64,000 bases of DNA, taken from contig ML210231.1 in NCBI GenBank assembly GCA_004369085.1, positions 56,573-120,572 of the forward strand, read 5' to 3'. The notes under the pieces are model-generated. The model was not told the origin of the DNA and did no database searches. It saw only the letters and a program-made list of their open reading frames with translations. The position numbers were made by a program, and so were the translations under genes. This document shows positions 1-12,129 of this stretch, one piece after another. How positions within the stretch are numbered: position 1 is the stretch's first letter; each line of letters starts with the position of its first letter. Source of the DNA: Coprinopsis marcescibilis. Lineage: Eukaryota > Basidiomycota > Agaricomycetes > Agaricales > Psathyrellaceae.

Positions 1-432
1 GAAAGTGGTTGGATCGCCCGGTCGTGTGAAAGGAACATGGAACCTCGTTGGGTATGGAGATTTCCGACTGTTCCTTGGATGATTGTACTTACCATTCTTT
101 ATACTAATAGGATTAATGAGCGATTGAGCTTCTTACGCTATGGTCCAGGAAACTACTTTCGCGACCACTGCGACGGTCAACTTGAACTGCCTGATGGCCG
201 CAAGTCGCGCGTAACCCTCCAAATCTACCTAGGAGACGACGATGTCAAGGGAGGATCTACCAGAATTCTAGGGCGAAAGAACCGTTATGTTGATGTTATG
301 CCAAAGAAAGGCAGAGTCCTCATCTTCCAACAACGAAATCTATGCCACAGTGGTGAAGATGTAATCAAAGGCACCAAGTATGCCCTTCGTAGCGACTTCA
401 TGTTCAGGCAATCGTTTGAGGACGAGGATTAG
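1..432 (+). CDS. 2OG-Fe(II) oxygenase (prolyl 4-hydroxylase type), 3' part
   Basis: The gene enters from the left edge, so only the C-terminal part is present. Exons seen are 2..51 and 111..432; intron 52..110 starts GTATGG and ends ACTAATAG. Splicing joins VKGTWNLVG to INERLSFLRYGPGNYF in frame. The product has the double-stranded beta-helix signature of Fe(II)/2-oxoglutarate dioxygenases: the iron-binding H-x-D in FRDHCDGQ, and a distal His in LCHSGEDV followed by a 2OG-binding basic residue in YALRSDFMF. Family members hydroxylate proline or other residues, or small molecules; the substrate here cannot be told. It ends just after an acidic EDED tail. It is convergent with the next gene. 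The long frame opening with Met at 37 reads through the intron and is not the real N-terminus. Confidence 0.85.
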   Translation, partial: ESGWIARSCERNMEPRWVWRFPTVPWMIVLTILYTNRINERLSFLRYGPGNYFRDHCDGQLELPDGRKSRVTLQIYLGDDDVKGGSTRILGRKNRYVDVMPKKGRVLIFQQRNLCHSGEDVIKGTKYALRSDFMFRQSFEDED

Positions 433-638
433 TGGGTTTCACAGTAACATATTTATGATGTGAGTCATGGGTACTCCGTATGTATACGTATGGTTGTATG
501 TAAGATACAGAACAGGAAGAAATGCGAAATGCATGTTGATGCTAGTGTGTTTAGGTGAACTTCAGAGTATTGACCTGTGCTGTACAAAGGGTGTCACACA
601 AGACTATGCCTGAGAATCGAATGGACACTTGTATATCA

Positions 639-3600
639 TTACAATGACTCTTGGTTCATCTCTTCGCTTGGTCTGTCCGGTGGGAGAGGTGGGCCAAACG
701 TAGCCCAAAGCGCACTTGAGGGTGACTGGGACGTTGTATTGGCTTTGGGTCCATCCATAACTAAGTGTCTCGCGGGCCCTGGAACCCCATCACCCTGCCT
801 GCTCTCTCCCTCCTCCACCGATGTAAGACATGTCGAGCTAGAAAGGTCCAGCGCGAGAAGCGGGTTTTGATCTGGCTGATAGTATAAAACCTGATCTTGT
901 TCACGTCTTCTCCTTTTGCTAGGAGTCGGCGATGCTGTGGCTTCACCGTATTTATACATGTCGGCCGGACGAGGGATGTGTTGGCGTTGAGGCGGAGACG
1001 GTGTTGAACTAACTGACGTGAGACCTCGTTTGAGCGATACATAGTACTGCTCGGCAATTTGAATCCCGAAAGGAAGCGACTCCTGAGTAGATTCCTCGCC
1101 CATATTTGATGCAATAGGTCTGTCACGGTCGTTAAGACGAAGGGAGCCACCTTGCGTCTCCGGTGCCCATAACAATCCCTCCCGTCTGCGAATCTCCCGC
1201 CTCACAAAAGGGGCCAGGCGTACACATGTAGCTGGATGGGAAGCTGAGAAGGGGTGAAGTGAAGAATGGAATGTCGAGATCCTGAGCATGGTCTCGAGTT
1301 CCGCCGGTGTCAACGAACGGATGAATTGTTGAGGATTCAAACGATGTCGCGTATCACCTAAAGAGACGTGCATTGTTTAACAAATGTTATACTGCACGTG
1401 TGAAATCTCTCTCACCGTTCAGAAGCTGGGACAGGAACTTCGAGTCGTTTTGTTCATCGATAGGATCCTCCGATACTGTTGCTAGGTGTGCGAGCCGGTA
1501 TAAGCAATGATCTATGTGAGAGCATTGGTGCTGAGAGAAAAACTCCCGCCAGTCGAGAGCTATTTCAGTGTGGAGAAGAGCTGAGTCGCGTTTCTTCTCG
1601 ACAGAAACTATATCTGAATGAAGTATTGTATGTCAGGGCTAGCATTGACGAGAAGCCGATCGTACATACCACTGTACTTTGAGTCCAGAATGATAGCTGT
1701 TTCCTTCCTCGTTCGCTTCAAAGACTCCAGTAGTGTTGCATCCCATCTGGACGACGAACTATCTGGGTCAAAACAACTCGGACCTTTCGCCCTACTTAAC
1801 TTCCAATTTGCAGTCCAAAGGTCATCATGACCCAAAGCAAAGCGAGTTATCTGATCATCTTCCGATGCATCGGCAAGGATCTAGATATGCATATATGTCA
1901 GTAAGGCGTAACTGACTGAAGGGCTGGAATGCAACTCACTGGAGGATGCGCGAAATTTCTATTCACTTGATTGATGATTCTATTGGCCTCTGGGGAGGAC
2001 ATAAAGCCGTTGATACATTCCCCGGGATTAAGCTGGTTGGTGGTATCAGCCCACTCTGTGGCCACAACGAGGTGTTCAAGGTTGTTAACTCACCGATCGC
2101 TGCTGCGGCATTGCATCGAGTTGGAAACTTTCTTTGTTGGATGTTGCTGTAGAGCGGAACAATCCGGACGCAGATTCGGCTCCCTTGAGTGAGCTTACAG
2201 AGCCGTAATGTGCAGGATTAGAGCCTTTCTCATCCGACGCAACGGTAATGCACTGCCCGCTAGAGGCTTCATCATCCAAAAACGCGGATAACCGATAGCC
2301 ACGTATAAAAAGGCACTGGTTCCTGTCGTCTGACGCCGACGAACAGAAATTGGGCCCAGAGTGGGCTGAGGTACCGTTAGACTTGGACGTCCATTGGTAC
2401 CCAAACGAAGTCCTCTCGGATTCCTGGGATTTGAGAACGTTTTGCAACTTCGCAACTGGCGCCATTGTCGCTCCTGCTGCGGTGGGTCTCTTTTTTGATG
2501 TTCGATATGCCGCCATCGCCCAACTCGACGTCTTGACACAGCCAGTCACGATGTACAAAGGCGCTGTACGAATCCCGCCTTTATTCTTCGCAACTTGGTA
2601 CAGCCGTCTGCAATTGTGTTTGATAAATGGTTCTAGCACGGTCCTGTCGGCAAGAGAGTCGACGTGGGCACCAAATGGTGTCACGAGAACCGCCCCTTCC
2701 TCTTCGCACCAACCATAGTGAAGATTACAATGGCTAAGTGGCAGGCAGAGTCAGTTCAGAAAGCCGTGTGTCACGACGAACGACTCACGGAGGGGGCGAG
2801 TCCGACATATAAACCCTCTCTTCTGCTGCTCCCTCCAAAATGGTGCCCATCCCTGTCAGAAACTCCTCCGCTGGGGCTTGAAGTACCCTTTCAGGTGCAG
2901 GCAAGAAATCTCTGCCACCGGGAACGTGCGCTTCTTCCAACGTTTGACGATCTCTCCAGATATTGAAGAGGTAATGGAAGCTTGTGCCATCCTCCGTTAA
3001 CAGGCCAACATCGCCTGGGACAATCCCTTCGGCGATTCGATCTTCTGGCAGAGACGTCGGTTTGGGCATCCACATCGGTAAACCGTTTTCTCCGAGCATG
3101 AGGCGCCCATATGTCGCTGGGCCTGACGGACGACTCCGCGTCGAAGTTGGATACAATACATCAACGTATTCATCGTCAAGTGGAATCTGCCTCACATTGT
3201 TTGTCTCGCCTCACTATCAGTGAAAGCTACACTTACCAATTCGGAGTCTGGCATACTATCAGGCAATAGATTAACGTGTTTCCGCGAGGTTGGATGGATT
3301 GGCAACGAGGCACTGGCCTTTTCGTCACTGGCGATGCGAGGATCGTTTTCAGTCTGGTCTGTCGGGGTGGTGCCTCCATGTCTTGAACCAATGCCAGGAA
3401 CCCGGACTTCAATCTTTGACCCAGAAACGCGAATGCCATCCGAGTTCTCCAGGTTCGTCGGTCTAAAGGCCGTGCTAGGTTTACAATGACGGCACGCTCC
3501 TGCCTTTCCATGGCCCTCCAAACAATGCGAGTCAGGTCGATGTCGTCCTAGAACTTCGGGATCGTTGACAACGGTGATATCCAGATGGAAGTTGTGCCCG

Positions 3601-3656
3601 CCAATGTTCGTAAGATTGCTGCCATTAACACTGAAATTCGAGCTTTGGGAAAGCAT
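639..3656 (-). CDS. Agaricomycete-expanded orphan with 'VTGCxK...W' core and glycine/asparagine-rich N-terminal motif
   Basis: Seven exons (minus order): 3656..3237, 3186..2789, 2733..2094, 2053..1940, 1880..1670, 1613..1416, 1357..639. They total 2700 nt, or 899 aa. Most junctions are well supported; intron 2093..2054 is only 40 nt and is the weakest. The N-terminus has SQSSNFSVNGSNLTNIGG, a Ser/Asn/Gly motif often seen at the start of Agaricomycete NLR-like and related proteins. Next comes a block LPMWMPKPTSLPEDRIAEGI..GDVGLLTEDG..YLFNIW, then LYIVTGCVKTSSWAMAAYR near the middle, then HPP...LGHDDLWTANWK. These are hallmarks, from memory of the family, of a very large uncharacterised Agaricomycete family; its function is unknown. 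The C-terminal exon is disordered and has a basic SKRRRREQ patch, a possible nuclear signal. Start 3656 is the first in-frame ATG; a further upstream exon is possible. Confidence 0.78.
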
Positions 3657-4759
3657 TCTGGGTTCTGAAGCCACCGAACGGTGGGAAGGAATTGGGGTTC
3701 ACCGCAGTGGCCACTAAGGTCTTTTAGCAAACCGTCAGCGTACAGCCTTTTCAACTCGTGAATATCGCACGACCATCGTCATGATGCAGCATATGTCACA
3801 TCTTTGAGATGGCGGACATTTCTAAGTGTTCTAAGTAACGGCGATAGAACGGGGCTGTGTTGGAACAGCTTGAGACTTATAACCGCAGTCAAGAGGCGGC
3901 AGATCGGGGAACTGAATCTGAACGCGAGTGATGGTGATCGGAACACTCCGAAGAGCGGCATTGCTCGGCAGGTCAGGAAGCAGAAACCAACCTATCTCTA
4001 GGGGAGCGTAGACAGCAGGGTTATCTGGGCCAGGCAGTCAGGTTTTGTCCTTTGATCAGTTTGAGAGAAGGTTCTGAAGAGAATGAGCTAAGATTTGAAG
4101 GGTTGTGCTCGACTTTCGCTCGAGGGCAGCACTGCAAGCCTAGTATGCCAAACCTCTACTACATACTACTACTACGACACGCAAACTTCCACATTGGGGG
4201 GGACCCTGCTGTGGGAATCGTTCCACGATTGGAGAATCTGGCGACTCTTGACCGCAGTGCCCGGCTCTGCATGTGAAGTAATGGCGCCAGGCGAGGACAG
4301 CCTCGACGAGATTGTTAAGGACCGAAACGGTGAGATTTGGAAAGTGATGGTTGATACATAAACAAGACGTGTCCTTACTTTAAGCTTGAAGCTTGAAGTC
4401 GACTCAATCTCGACGCGCCAAGCACGCACAGCAAATAAGGAATAGGTTCATTATAGAAGATAGAGTAATCGAAAACATAGAGCATATATCGTAACACTAG
4501 CGAATGAAGGTCATAGCTTGTACTTGATACACTAATAGTATGCCAACTACAACATAATTTGAGACTTGATAACCGAACCAAAACAGCAAAAACAACAAAA
4601 CAGCACAACAGAACACATCGTAAAGTAAAATATAGCCAGTTTCGTCCTTTACGAAACGGCATACAGATCGTACAGTAAACAAAGCCAGTTTTGTCCATTA
4701 TGAAACGGCACACACATATTTCTGATTCAATTGGGTTTCCCCGCCCACACCATCTCCTA
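3657..4759. other. Intergenic, about 1.1 kb
   Basis: This lies between the start of the 639..3656 gene and the 3' end of the next minus-strand gene. It holds only short open frames with no recognisable domain. The right part is AT-rich and probably contains the 3' UTR of the right-hand gene. An upstream exon of the left gene cannot be excluded. Confidence 0.5.
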
Positions 4760-7146
4760 CTATCCAGTCGTTTCGCCATTGGTCGAGGTGGAGGTGGAGG
4801 TGGATGCGGAGGACTCCTTGCCTTTGCCTTTTCCCTGCCTTGGCTTGCGCTCTTTCTTCGCCTCGAGGTACGTGAGGAGTTTGGTAGCGACGCGGGTGGG
4901 AGAGCTCGGAGTGGCAATGTCCCCATAGCTTTCAACGAGATGTTTGGCAATGTGGCAATCGCCTTTCGGGCCGCGCTCTTGTCTTTGATGAACCATGGTA
5001 TTGTACGTATTGTTCGGATTTTTACAGCCCCTGAAGGTGCACACAACGCGGCACGCGCTCAACCCTCCTGGAAGCGAGATGCCCATTTGTGTGGCTCTGC
5101 TATACTCCGGGCCCATATGCTCGTTGATAATGTGCGTTACAGCATCTTTCTTTGTGTCGAATTTACGATGGCATTTATACACCAACCAGTTTTGATTCTT
5201 TTCCGTTTCAATATCGGCCCATCCGCACATATATACGGGATTGATATTACTACTGCCTTGCGCCCTATCAAGTACAAAGTATCAGCCTGAGTCCTCGAGA
5301 CAAGCAAGAATAAAACTGACGGTTGGGTATCTTCCTGGCCTATGAAGTAGTCGTCTTGTTTCCTTTTGCCAGATTGGGGAATGCTGGGCATATATCCGGC
5401 CTCTAAAGCAGAGCGGAAAGCGGCATCCGCTTCTCTGACAACACGCATGTCGATCCCCTCCGAAACAGGCTCGGCTTGAGGTTGGGCTAGAGAGAGAGCC
5501 TGCACGTTGCCGGTATTGTTTGGATAAGGCATAGTATAGCGGCCAGCAGCCTGGGACCCATCGAAAGCAAGTCCACCCATGGGTTGGTTGAGGTTATTGC
5601 TAATTTCATTGTTTTGAGGAAGAGGAGGTGGGCCGTTGGCCTGGCTCCCGTGCACGTCATTGTGCCCGTTAAGATCCTGATTGTATAGAACATGAGTCGG
5701 CCAGATCTGCACTCGCAAGCCCATTCTGTCCCGCCAGAATAATAAAGGGGGACGGTTTGGGTATACGACACCAATAACCTCCCATGGCAAGGGTATGCAC
5801 TCTGGCAGGGAACGGTCGATTTGAGAAAGAGGAGCCAGGCCAGTAGCCTCGTTCCCGTTCAAACCATATCCGCCCGGAACTTGATCTGGGTTAAAATGCT
5901 GTGCGTTTCCAGCGTCGTTGGTGGAAGAAAGGAGAGGTCCAGCGCTATTTTGCCAGTTGGGAGCAGGTGCGACTGCAAACTCAGTCGGATGGATCTCCAA
6001 GAAGTTGCCCCTATTGTCTCGCCAATATAAAGGAGGGGGAATGATCGAGTTCCAATTGAATGGCATGAAAGCATAAACTTCATGGTGTGAGGGTATAAAT
6101 GTGTAGGCAGTGTAGACATCAGGAGCAAGGCCGCTGGCATCGTAGACATCAGGAGCAAGGCTGGCATTGTAGCCATCAGGATGAGGTAGCTCTTGTTTTG
6201 GGTGAAGAGGCGGCGTGTTGCCGTCGTTGGTGTTACTTTCAGGAGGAGCAGTAGAGCTAACATCTGAAGCCGCATCCACACGTTGGGTCCCATCCTCTTC
6301 TTCGTGTGCAGCCCTATTCGCCGCTGCAGCCTCGCAATCCTCGGCATGTGCGGTAAGGTCTCTTCGCAAAGCCTCACAATTCTCGGGTGAAGGCAACGCA
6401 ATCAACTTGTCCGAATTGCCGCCGCCATACGAGTCCGTTCGCATGCGCTTGGTTGGAGGGGCGAGGTCACTGATACACAGAGCATGTCGGTCAAAGCAAG
6501 CTCGATGATCAGCGCGAAAGAATGCCTACCTAGTCGCGGCAGCCAAAACCTCCGAAAATACATAGCCCTCGCTAGAGCGGCCGAGGGAATATGTGAGGGG
6601 GATGAGCGTGGTGGCGACATAGACGAGCAGTGTTGCAAAGTGCGGCGAAAGTTGAACACCTGTGGCATCAGGTTCCAACTCTAGCGCTTCTCCAACCACG
6701 TTCGCGGGCGCGGTTTGACCGCCTGTCTTGACAATATCTTCAGGTCCGTCGACGGCCGAGAGTTTGACTTGGGGAACCAGAGAATCAAGGTGTTCTTCGA
6801 GTTGACCATTTTTTAGGGATGGTGCATCAGAGGAGGCTTGGTTGTCCGTCGCAACATCGATTTTTGGTTGGTCAGCCTGAGGTACATTGTCCTCTACGGC
6901 GTCAGCTGCAGAAATATCATCTGCTTGGGCTTTCCCGTTGTCCTTGTAATATTCGTGAGCGCGGGATTCTTTTTGTGATTCTTCTGGCGTTGTGGCAGAA
7001 GGTTGTTCGCTGCCATCGGCTTTTTGGTCGGTTTCGTCAACAGCCAGCTGTTGAGGCTGTGGGGTATTTTGGTCGTTGTGATTGGTGTCGAGGTTTTGGA
7101 GTGTGCGCTGGCGATCGGCGAGTTCCTGTTGGAGCGAAGCTACCAT
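4760..7146 (-). CDS. Disordered protein with C-terminal paired atypical C2H2-like modules (family member A)
   Basis: Three exons: 7146..6530, 6469..5321, 5264..4760; 2271 nt, 756 aa. The N-terminus (MVASLQQELADRQRTLQ) looks coiled-coil, followed by a Gln/Asp/Ser-rich acidic stretch. After the first junction a KRMR basic patch occurs. Two similar motifs follow, PPPLYWRDNRGNFLEIHPT and PPLLFWRDRMGLRVQIWPT, an internal duplication in a Pro/Asn-rich region. A second basic patch (SGKRKQ) precedes the last intron. The last exon carries module 1 (C-G-W, then YKCHRKF, then HIINEH) and module 2 (VCTFRGC, then HIAKH). It ends in a Lys/Gly-rich and Ser-Thr repeat tail. I infer a nuclear, nucleic-acid- or protein-binding role; no named family is recognised. 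Members at 57.8-59.7 and 61.3-62.4 kb share the layout. The join at 6529..6470 is less certain than the last intron. Confidence 0.68.
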
Positions 7147-7350
7147 TTCCCTACGTAGTAAAATCCAAGAAGAGACAGAAGGGAAGAGAAAGAAGTAAAA
7201 GAGAAAGCGCGTAGGTCGAAGAGTATGACGAGGCAAGAAAAAGAAGAGGTGGGGGGTGAAATGCCACAGAAGTCAATCGCAATGACAGGGTGGGCACAAC
7301 GAGTAAGAATAGGGAGTAGAAGTAGTTGAATATGATGGTGAGACGATTAC

Positions 7351-7439
7351 GGAGCCGGGAGGGAAAAGAGGGGAAAGAGGGAAAGAGGAAAAGAGGGAAA
7401 AGAGGGAAAAGAGGGAAAAGAGGGAAAAGAGGGAAAAGA
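7351..7439. repeat. GA-rich minisatellite (9-nt unit gggaaaaga)
   Basis: A purine-only tract on the plus strand. Its right half (about 7391 to 7439) is a near-perfect run of five or more 9-nt units. It sits about 200 nt upstream of the minus-strand gene starting at 7146, where it reads as a polypyrimidine tract. Such tracts are common in fungal promoters and 5' leaders, so a regulatory role is possible but not shown. Confidence 0.8.
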
Positions 7440-8127
7440 CGACAGGCGCGAGGGCAAAAATAGAGAAATAAGGAAAGAGAAGAATCGATTAGTGTTACGA
7501 CCACAGTTTGGGACGTATTTTACTTACTCGCGGGTTGAGTAGGTCCTTCCAGTTCGTGACATCGTGTTCTATAGATGTGGGTCAGAGAGAAAGGATGTAC
7601 CAGCTCTAGAGAGCGACAGAATGTGTTGAAGTTAGATCGCGTGACCAAACAAGCCAAAGACAATGTGCGCTGTCGGTTTTGGAAACACATCTTTCTGAAA
7701 TTCAAATCAAGGGTCCCGAGTCCAGCCGTATACCATAGTAAGAAAGAATGTTAATGCCCATACGAATAAGATTACAGTAGCCGTTTCTGAACCTATCTGA
7801 AAGCCGAAAATACCTGAATAGAAATAAATCTGTTTCGCTGAATTTGTCTCGCTGAATCTTCGGGAAAAATGGACGCCGTGAACTCTCCTCCAGAAAGGTC
7901 CGTCGGATAGGTAGCTAAAGACTCGACGGTCAGTCATTACATGTCTAGAATATAGAGACTGAAAGTTACCTGATGAATAAGGCAAAGTTTGTGGTCGTAC
8001 CGCTCCACCGACATCGTATCCTGAGGGTCGGACAGTGCCAGACCCCTCGCATGGACCACGAATAAAGCCACTTCTGGCGTCAAGCTTTGTTACACAGCTG
8101 TCCAGCTGTCAACCTACTATGAGCGAT

Positions 8128-8146
8128 TATATATATATATATATAT
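8128..8146. repeat. TA dinucleotide microsatellite
   Basis: An uninterrupted alternating T/A run of about 19 nt, just left of a GC-rich segment. No gene is adjacent. Confidence 0.9.
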
Positions 8147-8209
8147 CTCTGCGTTTCTACGCTTGGGCCCGAGCGCGGAGGCGGTCGCGTCGAAGTTCTT
8201 GGGCATAGA

Positions 8210-8291
8210 TCACGTGACCATTTGCAGAGACAGCAGGTGACCGCGACAAGTCACGTGACCTTCCGCAAAGACGACAGGTGACCGCGACCGC
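8210..8291. repeat. Tandem duplication, 2 x 41 bp, carrying CACGTGAC and AGGTGACCGCGAC
   Basis: The first copy is 8210..8250 and the second 8251..8291. Both begin TCACGTGACC, contain a GCA(G/A)AGAC core and share CAGGTGACCGCGAC near the end. The copies differ at several positions, so the duplication is not brand new. CACGTG is the core of E-box or Cbf1-type bHLH binding sites. Each copy also has GTGACC repeated, giving four GTGACC-like half sites in 82 bp. Confidence 0.8.
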
Positions 8292-11200
8292 ACTCAGGGC
8301 CAAAGCGCGTTGAAGTTGTGGCAGAACGGGTTTTAAACCAGACGAGTATGAGTAAATGGGGAAAATTGGTAATGCAACGACCTATTGCTGCTGGTGCTAA
8401 CACGACGAGCTATTCGCAGGTCTGGTTTCTTTTACCATCGCAATATCAAAGCCTTTGGGAGGCGGCATTCACGATCAATCATCAGTATTGAGCAACTGCA
8501 CTCACGAGGAAGACGTGAGCAACTGAGTTGTTATCCGAGCCGTCTTGGTGTTCCACGACGGCGTCCTCGTAACGAACCACGTTCCAGGACGCGTCGATCT
8601 AAAGAAGCAAACCCTTTGCTCGTATATCATTCATCAGTCACGGTACGATGTTCATCTGCGCTGAAATTGGAACGCAACTCACAATGTTAGCAGGAACATA
8701 ACCAGATCCCGAGAATAGTTGACCTCAGTCAAATGTCTTTCAGGACTGGTCTGAACCTCCCCCCGTGCCATATCCTCCGTATCCAGATTAGGAAATCAAG
8801 ATTGATTTTCAATTGTCAAACGAGCCCCGAACAGGGCTCTATCCGCTGGGCCCATCCTGGCAGCCGACAATGGCAAAATAGTGCCAGTGAGGCCCACCCA
8901 TTGACATCAGCATGGTGACAACAGAATCTCGTTGTGAATGCGCGAAAACCTATCAACGACATCCAGTTGGCAATTCGCAAAGCAGGGTGCCTTTGAGGGC
9001 GGCAGGTTGCCATTCCCTCATCAAGTCAGCCAACAGGTGACGAAAAGCGCGAAACTGAAGTAAAATTCAGGTGAAAGTGTTGAATGGTCGTATTTCTGGG
9101 ATAAAAAGGCCTGTCGAGATGGTTTGGCGTCCTCAGTTTGGGCCAAGTTGATCATGGTATGGTGTTCCGTGTATCCAGATGCGAAGTAACGACAATCGGC
9201 GTGCTCAAGACGCCAAATGTCTTTGAACAGGTACTGTTTGCTTGAATTCAGCCCCTCAAGTCGTTGGATATGCCTTGAACGATCGAAACGGCTGGTAAAG
9301 GATGGGAACGCCTAGGTGGAGTCCGTCGGCAACATCGTTGAATGGTTGAGATAGCCAAAATAGCGGTGGTGTGAGTCGATTCGTCGAAAAATATTGCTGA
9401 AAATGAATCCGTTGAGAATGATTTCCAGAAGAAAGAGCTCAGAGCTAGAAGATGGGAGGACAGCAAATTTTTACTTTGACCTCGTCAAGATGGTAGCTGG
9501 GCGCGTCTGCGAACGCTCCCACGTTCCCGGTTCCCATATTCAACCTTCCAGCGTCCTCCGCATGATTCCCCCGGAAATGCGATTGGGCATCATTTCCCCG
9601 TGGTTTCGCCTCTTACATACGATTTTTCTGAGCGGTTTTAACTGCTAGAATGAAAAGTTTAAAGAATGGCTTCCAAAATTGTAGAATTCATCTCGACAGT
9701 CTAGAACCAGGATGAACAGCGACCACGATGGTCAGCAGTGTACATGTGTATCCTCAATGGTTTACTCAAGAATAGAGGCTTGAACTGCTTTTGAAGGCTG
9801 CCTTTTCCGACCTCTCCGACTGAGTCCGACGTCCGTGTAGCAGCTAGCTTCGGACCCAAAAGAGAGGATGGCTCCACGATGCGCACGGCAGCGTGATCAC
9901 TTGATCTGGATTATGATGTAAGTTCATTAAGTAGCCATTGTCATTGTTCAAAAGCCTGACAGTGAAAGGCGGGCGCCAGTGGGCCTCAGGCTCGAACTCG
10001 ATTGACTAGGACTGTTTCCTTTGTTCTCGTAAGCGAAGTTTTGTCTGGCACAGACTACAGCTCCTTTCATGCGCTCTTCTTCAATTTCGGAGTCTGACGT
10101 TTATCCTCCCGATTAAAGCATTTGCACAACACGACCAAACCAGGATGCGCCTTGGGGCACTGCACCTGTTGACCTTGACGCTTCACAACGGTTAGCAAAT
10201 GACGATTTGGACATTGAGACATGGCAGATGAAGCATGTAGTATCGCTTTTATCGCTTGCCTTGACATCTTTGCGGGAATATGGCTGGACTTTGCCTCACT
10301 TCGTAAATGAGCTCCACAAATGAAACCTGTCGTTGGCTGAACATGTTTTCACCTAGGGCATTCTTGCACCCAGGATTTATGCAGCTGTAGTTGTGGAGAA
10401 GACGCTGCTTACGAAAGTGAAACGGAGAGGAGGCCTCTGTTAGCAGAGTCTAACGGATCTCAACCAGAAACTGAAGCTATTCGGGAACAACCGACGACAT
10501 TGGCTGGCATGGAGCTACCGTCTGGGTGATGTCGGTTCACGCACGTATCTTTGTATCAACGGCGATAGCTTACTTTCAGACTACTAACATTATAACTTGT
10601 GAGCTCTCTGTCTTGACATCTGCTGAGATTGGTGGACTAACGAATCGACAGAAACGCCCTGAATTGTACAGTACAAGTCTTGTCATTCCCAATTGAGCAC
10701 CGAAATTCGCGCTGTATTCCTTACCTACGAATCTGGGGATTGCGTTCCCGCCGAAATAAACGCGTAAACTGGCTCAGATCGTATGTGACGGTGCCGCATG
10801 CCCACTCTGCGAACTTCTCTTCGAATCTAGTGAGGGGATGGAGGATCAGGTTTCTTCTTCCGCGAGGCGTTTTCATCCACCGCTTCTAGGAGATAAACGC
10901 TTCAGTTTAACTACTCAACACGCTAATTTGGTGCGTGACTCTTCTTACTATATGCTTCACCCGTTTAATTAGCCCTCAACATAACTACACAGGGTGGAAG
11001 AACGGCGTCATGGCAGTGGTGTGTAGCAACATATACCATCACCTGAGTCCATATGTTCTGACACTAGACATAGGAGCAAGGAAATGAGATACGCGTTGCA
11101 CCCATTTAGCTGAACAAGCTTCAGGAGCGGCACAAGCGTCCTCATGCTAACGCCACTGACAAATTATACCGCCACAGAAGTTGCTAATTGACGGTCTATG

Positions 11201-12034
11201 AACAGCGTATTTAGGTCCAAAAACCCAGCTCAGACTGCTATCCCATCGCAATCCCACAGCGCGTTACGCACAATAGACTTCAAATTACCTTAGGATTGGG
11301 TGGTGTATAGGCCTGATCTGAAACTGGTGCACGGTGGTACGAACGCCGGCGTGTTCGAGGCCTTCGGTGCTTGTGAGCTGCTTAGAACGCGGCGTACCTC
11401 CAGGCCGAGACTGACACTTGAGAATAGATACAAGCAGTACAGCCTCAGGTGTGTATAGCGATGAACAACCTATGCTTCCCGATTTATCAACTTCCAATCC
11501 CATGGATGAGTGAAGGTGACTAGTGAAGGATCTAATCCAAGCCCGTGCGAAGCTCATTCAACCACAAGGCTGTCCTGTCAGTCGCTCTTCTCTATCACTA
11601 GAATCCCAGTCTTACGAACCTCTAGGATTCAATACTTCACGGTCAACAAAAGCGGGACCTCCCACTCCACACGGCGGGTCCCACTCCACAACTGTCGAGG
11701 TTTCAGCCAAGATTCTTGGTGGCCGTAACCTCTAGAATCCAATTCCCAATCCTAATCCCAATCCCTGACTCTGTTTATCCATCCCATGAACTTTATCGCG
11801 CCGTCCTCGCCTTCGAACCCAATTTGTTGCAAGCCCCTGTTGAAACGCTTCGCCTTCCATGCTCATTGTCGGCCGCTTCAAATCAAACATCTCGACACTC
11901 AACGTTCACATGCTGATAAACGACAGGGGTATAGTGTATAGTAGTCCTCATACCCGTCCCTTTGTGCCAACTTCCCATATAACATCCAAATCAACGTAGC
12001 CGACGCTCCAGTGCCGGCAGCCCGTCGAGCACAT

Positions 12035-12107
12035 GGGTCGATGGCGTAGTTGGTTATCGCATCTGTCTAACACACAGAAGGTCGCCAGTTCGAACCTGGC
12101 TCGACTC
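12035..12107 (+). tRNA. tRNA-Val (anticodon AAC)
   Basis: A full cloverleaf can be drawn without an intron. The acceptor stem GGGTCGA pairs with TCGACTC (one G-T pair). The D arm is GCG...CGC, and the anticodon stem TCTGT/ACAGA closes the loop CTAACAC with anticodon AAC. The T arm is GCCAG-TTCGAAC-CTGGC. The next base, A at 12108, would be the discriminator, and a T-rich stretch (CGTTTTGCTC) follows as a likely Pol III terminator. Confidence 0.95.
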
Positions 12108-12129
12108 ATCGTTTTGCTCTTATTCTTGC

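Larger units (their letters stand above)
7440..12034. other. Gene-poor region of about 4.6 kb
   Basis: No frame longer than about 100 codons and no recognisable domain. It contains the TA microsatellite and 41-bp duplication listed separately. A minus-strand patch near 10060-10400 encodes short Cys-containing peptides (for example CINPGCKN and QCPNRHLL), but no spliced model holds together. It may be a degraded zinc-binding gene or chance. The rest looks like ordinary intergenic DNA. Confidence 0.5.

Noticed and set aside
10067..10400. Minus-strand Cys-containing peptides suggesting a zinc-binding fragment or fourth family member
   Set aside because: The Cys/His spacing does not match the paired-module family and no in-frame splice model links the pieces.
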